Below, piece by piece: positions 6,542 through 9,481 of a DNA stretch of 9,481 bases. The translations under genes were made by a program, and so were the position numbers. The notes beneath the pieces are model-generated. The model did no database searches and had not been told where the DNA came from. It worked only from the letters and a program-made list of their open reading frames with translations. Position 1 is the first letter of the stretch. Each line of letters begins with the position of its first letter. Source of the stretch: Wolinella sp052173415 (GTDB lineage Bacteria; Campylobacterota; Campylobacteria; Campylobacterales; Helicobacteraceae); assembly GCA_052173415.1 (NCBI GenBank), contig JBQMYQ010000050.1, forward strand, positions 1 to 9,481, written 5' to 3'.

Positions 6542-7231
6542 ATGCGTTTGGCACTGTTATTATTTTCCGCTTCGCTCCTGCTTGCTTTTGGCGCGCAAGC
6601 TCCAAAAGCCCCCAGCCAAGAAGTCAAGCAAAAGCGTCTCTACCCTATGGGTGAGCGCATTTTCACGCGTCATTGCAAGGCGTTTCAAGCGTCAAACTTT
6701 AAGGAATTTGACGCGCTCAAAAGTGCGCTAGATTCGGGACTTTGTGGGAATCGGAGCGCAAAAGAGCGCGAGGCGCTGCTCTATTACATTTGGGATATCA
6801 AAATCCAAAATCTCGCGCGCGAAAGTAATGAGAAAATTGCCGTGCCCTCGCGCGCGAAATGCCCCGTGTGCGGAATGTTCGTCGATAAGTATCCGCGCTT
6901 TGTCGCTAAAGTCACGAGCACAAGCGGGGAATCGTTCTATTTTGACGGGATTAAGGATCTTCTGAAGTTCATCACTGCGCCCAAGGAGTATCTACCGAGC
7001 TTCAAGGGAGAGGTGGCGCGCATTGATGTGAGCGATTACTACACGCTAAGGCGTCTGGACGCAAAAGAGGCGGTCTATGTGATCGGGAGCGATATTTTTG
7101 GTCCCATGGGGCGCGAGCTCATACCTTTTGAAAGTCGCCAAAGTGCGGAGGGCTTCATCAAAGATCATGGTGGCGAGATTCTCAAGAGTTTTGATAAAAT
7201 CCCGCACGATATTTTGCAACGCCTAGAATAA
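6542..7231 (+). CDS. NosL-domain protein (putative copper-binding accessory protein)
   Basis: The 229-residue protein has an N-terminal signal sequence (MRLALLLFSASLLLAFGAQA), so it is exported. Residues about 105-215 form a NosL domain: C107-P-V-C110-G-M, FYFDGIKDLLKF near 132-143, GSDIFGPMG at 182-190, ELIPFES at 192-198 and DHGGEIL near 208-214. NosL proteins bind Cu(I) and help assemble nitrous oxide reductase. Upstream of this is an extra region (about 30-95) with C45 and C68 and an LYPMGERIF motif. It looks like a cytochrome-like or small helical domain without a CxxCH heme site. The ATG follows AAGGA by 5 bases. Its neighbours are a TlpA-like reductase and pyrB (9-base gap). No nosZ or other nos gene is in the window, so a broader copper-handling role is possible. 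Confidence 0.8.
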   Translation: MRLALLLFSASLLLAFGAQAPKAPSQEVKQKRLYPMGERIFTRHCKAFQASNFKEFDALKSALDSGLCGNRSAKEREALLYYIWDIKIQNLARESNEKIAVPSRAKCPVCGMFVDKYPRFVAKVTSTSGESFYFDGIKDLLKFITAPKEYLPSFKGEVARIDVSDYYTLRRLDAKEAVYVIGSDIFGPMGRELIPFESRQSAEGFIKDHGGEILKSFDKIPHDILQRLE

Positions 7232-7240
7232 GGGAGAATC

Positions 7241-8116
7241 ATGCGCCACCTCATCACGACGAGAGACTTGAGCACGGAGGAAATTACTGCTCTGCTTGAT
7301 GAGGCGCAGGAGTATTTGGATACAAAACATTACGATTCCCTCAAAGATCGCCTCGTGATTACGATTTTTTTTGAGAACTCTACCCGCACGCTAAGTAGCT
7401 TTGAAATCGCCGTCAAACGCCTAGGTGGCGAGGTCGTGCGGCTTGATGTCTCAAAAAGTTCCACCGCTAAGGGCGAGACGATTTTTGACACCGCCGCCAA
7501 TCTCAATGCCATGTCCCCAAGTGCTATCATCGTGCGCCATAAACATGCGGGCGTGCCCAATCTCCTGAGCCAACACACAAGCTGCTCTATCGTGAATGGG
7601 GGTGATGGAGCGCACGCACACCCTACACAAGCTCTACTTGATCTGCTTACCCTGCGTCGCTCGTTGGGGGAAGTGGCAGGGAAAAAGATCGCCATTGTGG
7701 GCGATATTCGCAACTCCCGCGTCGCAAATAGCAATATCGAGCTCCTCAGTCGCTTTGGCATGGAGGTGATCCTCGTCGCGCCTCCGCACTTCATGCCAAA
7801 GAGCAATCTGCGTCAATACCGTCGCCTTAGAGATGTGATTGATGAAGTCGATGCGATCATGAGCCTACGCACTCAGACGGAGCGACACGATCACCCGATT
7901 TATGCGAGCCTGAAAGATTATGCGAGCGATTTTTGTATTACAAAAGAAGCCCTAGGGGATCGCGATATTATCCTGCTCCACCCGGGTCCTGTGCATCGGA
8001 ACATCGACATTGATGATGAAATGCTAAATGACCCGCGCTGCAAGGTGCTCGAGCAGGTTACTAACGGCGTCGCCGTGCGCATGGCGGTTTTGCGATTCCT
8101 GGCGCAGGCGGGCTAG
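7241..8116 (+). CDS. pyrB: Aspartate carbamoyltransferase catalytic subunit
   Basis: PyrB condenses carbamoyl phosphate and L-aspartate to N-carbamoyl-L-aspartate, the first committed step of pyrimidine synthesis. The 291-residue protein carries the carbamoyl-phosphate motif FFENSTRT (STRT at 47-50), the loop SSTAKGE with K77, VRH near 98-100, HAHPTQALLDL with HPTQ at 127-130, and the aspartate-side motifs SLRTQ (208-212) and HPGPVHRN (247-254). The length is slightly below the roughly 305 residues of many PyrB proteins, but all active-site blocks are present. GGGAG is 4 bases before the ATG, and the gene lies 9 bases after the NosL gene, so it is probably read from the promoter near 6030. 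No regulatory pyrI is seen. No clear terminator follows, and the composition drops soon after the stop. Confidence 0.95.
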   Translation: MRHLITTRDLSTEEITALLDEAQEYLDTKHYDSLKDRLVITIFFENSTRTLSSFEIAVKRLGGEVVRLDVSKSSTAKGETIFDTAANLNAMSPSAIIVRHKHAGVPNLLSQHTSCSIVNGGDGAHAHPTQALLDLLTLRRSLGEVAGKKIAIVGDIRNSRVANSNIELLSRFGMEVILVAPPHFMPKSNLRQYRRLRDVIDEVDAIMSLRTQTERHDHPIYASLKDYASDFCITKEALGDRDIILLHPGPVHRNIDIDDEMLNDPRCKVLEQVTNGVAVRMAVLRFLAQAG

Positions 8117-8670
8117 GAATCGTGCGTGCTTGCTACCTCGATAAGGTGCGAGCGGTGATCGACACGGGCTTGTCTAAAGAATTTTAAGCTTTTAGTCCCA
8201 CCTCTTGTATTATTGACATCATTTTGCGCGAACGGTGTAAGATCCACATTTTTGTTATCGAGTTTAGCCTTATTATCCGTTTTATTTCTGTTTATCCGAT
8301 TTTTTGCAAGCATATTGCAAGCACCTAACGGTTCTCTATTTAATCATTTTTTTCAAGTTGCACTTTACAGTTTCTTCTGCATCAGAAATGGATGAGGTAA
8401 TAGACCATGTTTAGTTTCTCTAGACATTCAATAACCAAATGGATTATGGGCATCCATGAAGTGTTAAAGACGGGAATTGTAAATAACTAATAATCCTATA
8501 CATCGCATGTATAACAAAAAAGGGTTGCAGATGCAACCCTTATCTAAATAGTTTAAATATACTCTTTAAATATAATTCTTATTCCAAAAACACTCAATAA
8601 ATATAATAATAGTTACCTACTAGTATGTGCTTACGGTGGATGTTATCTTTCAAAAAAGTCAATATCTTTT
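8117..8670. other. Intergenic, increasingly AT-rich boundary region
   Basis: I find no convincing gene in these 554 bases. The first 70 bases keep the GC-rich character of pyrB; from about 8200 it becomes AT-rich. Visible items are a direct repeat of TTGCAAGCA (8304-8312 and 8315-8323), a small hairpin ATGGAT/ATCCAT (8439-8457), and the strong minus-strand terminator at 8513-8541. Short open frames exist on both strands (66 codons at 8113-8313 minus, 60 codons at 8213-8395 plus, 27 codons at 8407-8490 plus). None has a recognisable family or good start signals. They may be remnants. Confidence 0.5.
8513..8541 (-). terminator. Rho-independent terminator of the DUF3825 gene
   Basis: Arms 8520-8529 and 8532-8541 (AAGGGTTGCA / TGCAACCCTT) pair perfectly over 10 positions around a very small loop. 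On the minus strand the stem runs straight into a T-tract (complement of the A-run at 8516-8521). It lies about 130 bases after the stop of the minus-strand DUF3825 gene, leaving an AT-rich 3' untranslated region. It also shields pyrB from convergent transcription. Confidence 0.85.
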
Positions 8671-9481
8671 TCAAATTTTCAACCAATCAACATCAGGCCT
8701 AACAATTCTCCTCGAATTTACATATGCCCAATCTAATGTTAAAATTGTTTTTCCAACATAATTAAACTCGCCTCTATCTACAACTAAAGCTAAGTCTGCT
8801 ACATCTTTGCTTTGTAAAAATAGCGGTAATAGCAATTGTATTTTAGACTCACTGGTATTTTTATCTGTATAATACTGTGGGATAGCTAATTTATAATTAC
8901 GCTTTACTTTTTCAACAATTCTCTTTACAGCATTTTCAAGTAATCCGTTTATCATATATTTGCCGGTTAATCCTATTTCCATAAATCTGTCATAATTATC
9001 ATCAATAATGTGTTCATAGTCAATAGACAGATCCAAAGATTTATCATATATAAAATCTGCTGGAGTAGTAAAATAATCTGCGATATCTGGATATTTCTTA
9101 AATCCCCTCATCTCCACATCTGCTCTTTGTTTAAATCCGTACAAGAACCAATCTTGCCCACTTTTTTTATTTGGATTTTCATTTTTTACAAAATATGCAT
9201 ATATATATCCACTCCATGTTCTGTGAGCAACCCCGTATTAAAACACATTACACTTCCATCATCTGTTACTTCAGTTTTATTTTCCATTTTTACTCTGTCA
9301 TAAGTGTAACACAAATAATTATATAAAATCTGCTTATCAGCTGCCCCTTTATAATCCCACTGTTCCTCTTGAGCCATATTAGCCAGATAATTAAGTTTAT
9401 TCTGTAGCATTTCTTTATTTCCTAAATAAGCATCTCTTAATAAGTTGTACTCTGGTTGATATACTAAATACTTCTTCCATC
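8671..9481 (-). pseudogene. DUF3825-family gene, frameshifted and cut by the window edge
   Basis: Two minus-strand frames join into one protein. The upstream part is open from the window edge (9481) to TAA at 9186-9188. It carries WDYKGAADKQILYNYLCYTYDR and the CFNTGLLTEHGVDIY segment. The downstream part, reading on after VDIY as AYFVKNENPNKKSGQDWFLYGF, ends at the stop 8671-8673. It contains VKRNYKLAIPQYY and the C-terminal block GKTILTLDWAYVNSRRIVRPDVDWL. These blocks, from memory, are typical of DUF3825, a family of unknown function. The frames differ by two bases at the (AT)5 tract 9199-9208, and removing one AT restores continuity. The downstream part lacks a credible start of its own (only TTG at 9144). 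Low G+C and no GGAATC motifs suggest acquisition. It may be a decayed gene, a phase-variable gene switched off, or a sequencing error. Confidence 0.75.
9199..9208. repeat. (AT)5 dinucleotide tract at the frameshift
   Basis: Five AT units lie exactly where the DUF3825 frame breaks. With five units the reading ends as VDIYMHIL and a stop; with four it continues as VDIYAYFVKNEN. The tract is short for slipped-strand phase variation, but its coincidence with the break is exact. Confidence 0.8.

Noticed and set aside
8121..8187. Short plus-strand frame after pyrB (VRACYLDKVRAVIDTGLSKEF)
   Set aside because: It is only about 21 codons from a GTG with no clear ribosome site; it could be a gene remnant but nothing supports this.
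8113..8313. 66-codon minus-strand frame overlapping the pyrB stop
   Set aside because: It has no recognisable domain and no good ribosome binding site, and it spans a sharp composition change; at best it is a remnant.
8304..8323. TTGCAAGCA direct repeat as a CRISPR or attachment site
   Set aside because: There are only two copies, 2 bases apart, with no spacers, integrase or tRNA nearby.
8407..8490. 27-codon plus-strand frame with a weak GAGG upstream
   Set aside because: The Shine-Dalgarno-like match is weak and 9 bases away, and the peptide resembles nothing I know; not enough to call a small protein gene.

Overview
The window looks like a chromosome segment from a Helicobacter or a close Campylobacterota relative. 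The evidence is the gene content and order: pyrB, a small lipoprotein, tlyA and ribF lie together here, and from memory these are neighbouring loci in H. pylori (around HP1084-HP1087). Genes are tightly packed, with stop/start overlaps and short gaps. The core is moderately GC-rich (about half G+C in sampled lines of ugd), so this is probably not H. pylori itself. I cannot name the species.

Layout. Bases 1-63 are the 3' end of an unknown plus-strand gene, followed by a good intrinsic terminator. Bases 64-529 are a non-coding gap with a sigma70-like promoter and two strong hairpins just downstream of it, which may be an undescribed small RNA or an antisense pair. Bases 530-5940 form a minus-strand gene run, transcribed in the order ugd (UDP-glucose dehydrogenase), lipoprotein, tlyA (rRNA methyltransferase / hemolysin family), ribF (FAD synthesis), cmoA (tRNA wobble uridine modification) and dapE (lysine / peptidoglycan precursor). 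The first four genes overlap, ribF and cmoA almost touch, and cmoA-dapE are 21 bases apart, so one operon is likely. A divergent promoter region (about 5941-6053) separates it from a plus-strand run: a TlpA-like thioredoxin lipoprotein, a NosL-domain protein and pyrB, with gaps of only 8-9 bases.

After pyrB the composition falls to about 28% G+C in a sampled line. Bases 8117-8670 hold no convincing gene, but they contain a very clear minus-strand terminator. From the right edge a DUF3825-family gene runs on the minus strand. It is broken by a two-base frameshift lying exactly in an (AT)5 tract; removing one AT unit restores a single continuous frame. This part looks acquired.

The most unusual sequence-level signal is the hexamer GGAATC (complement GATTCC). 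I counted about 34 copies between 720 and 8121 on both strands, in all reading frames and also between genes, where roughly four would be expected by chance. None occurs in the AT-rich right end.
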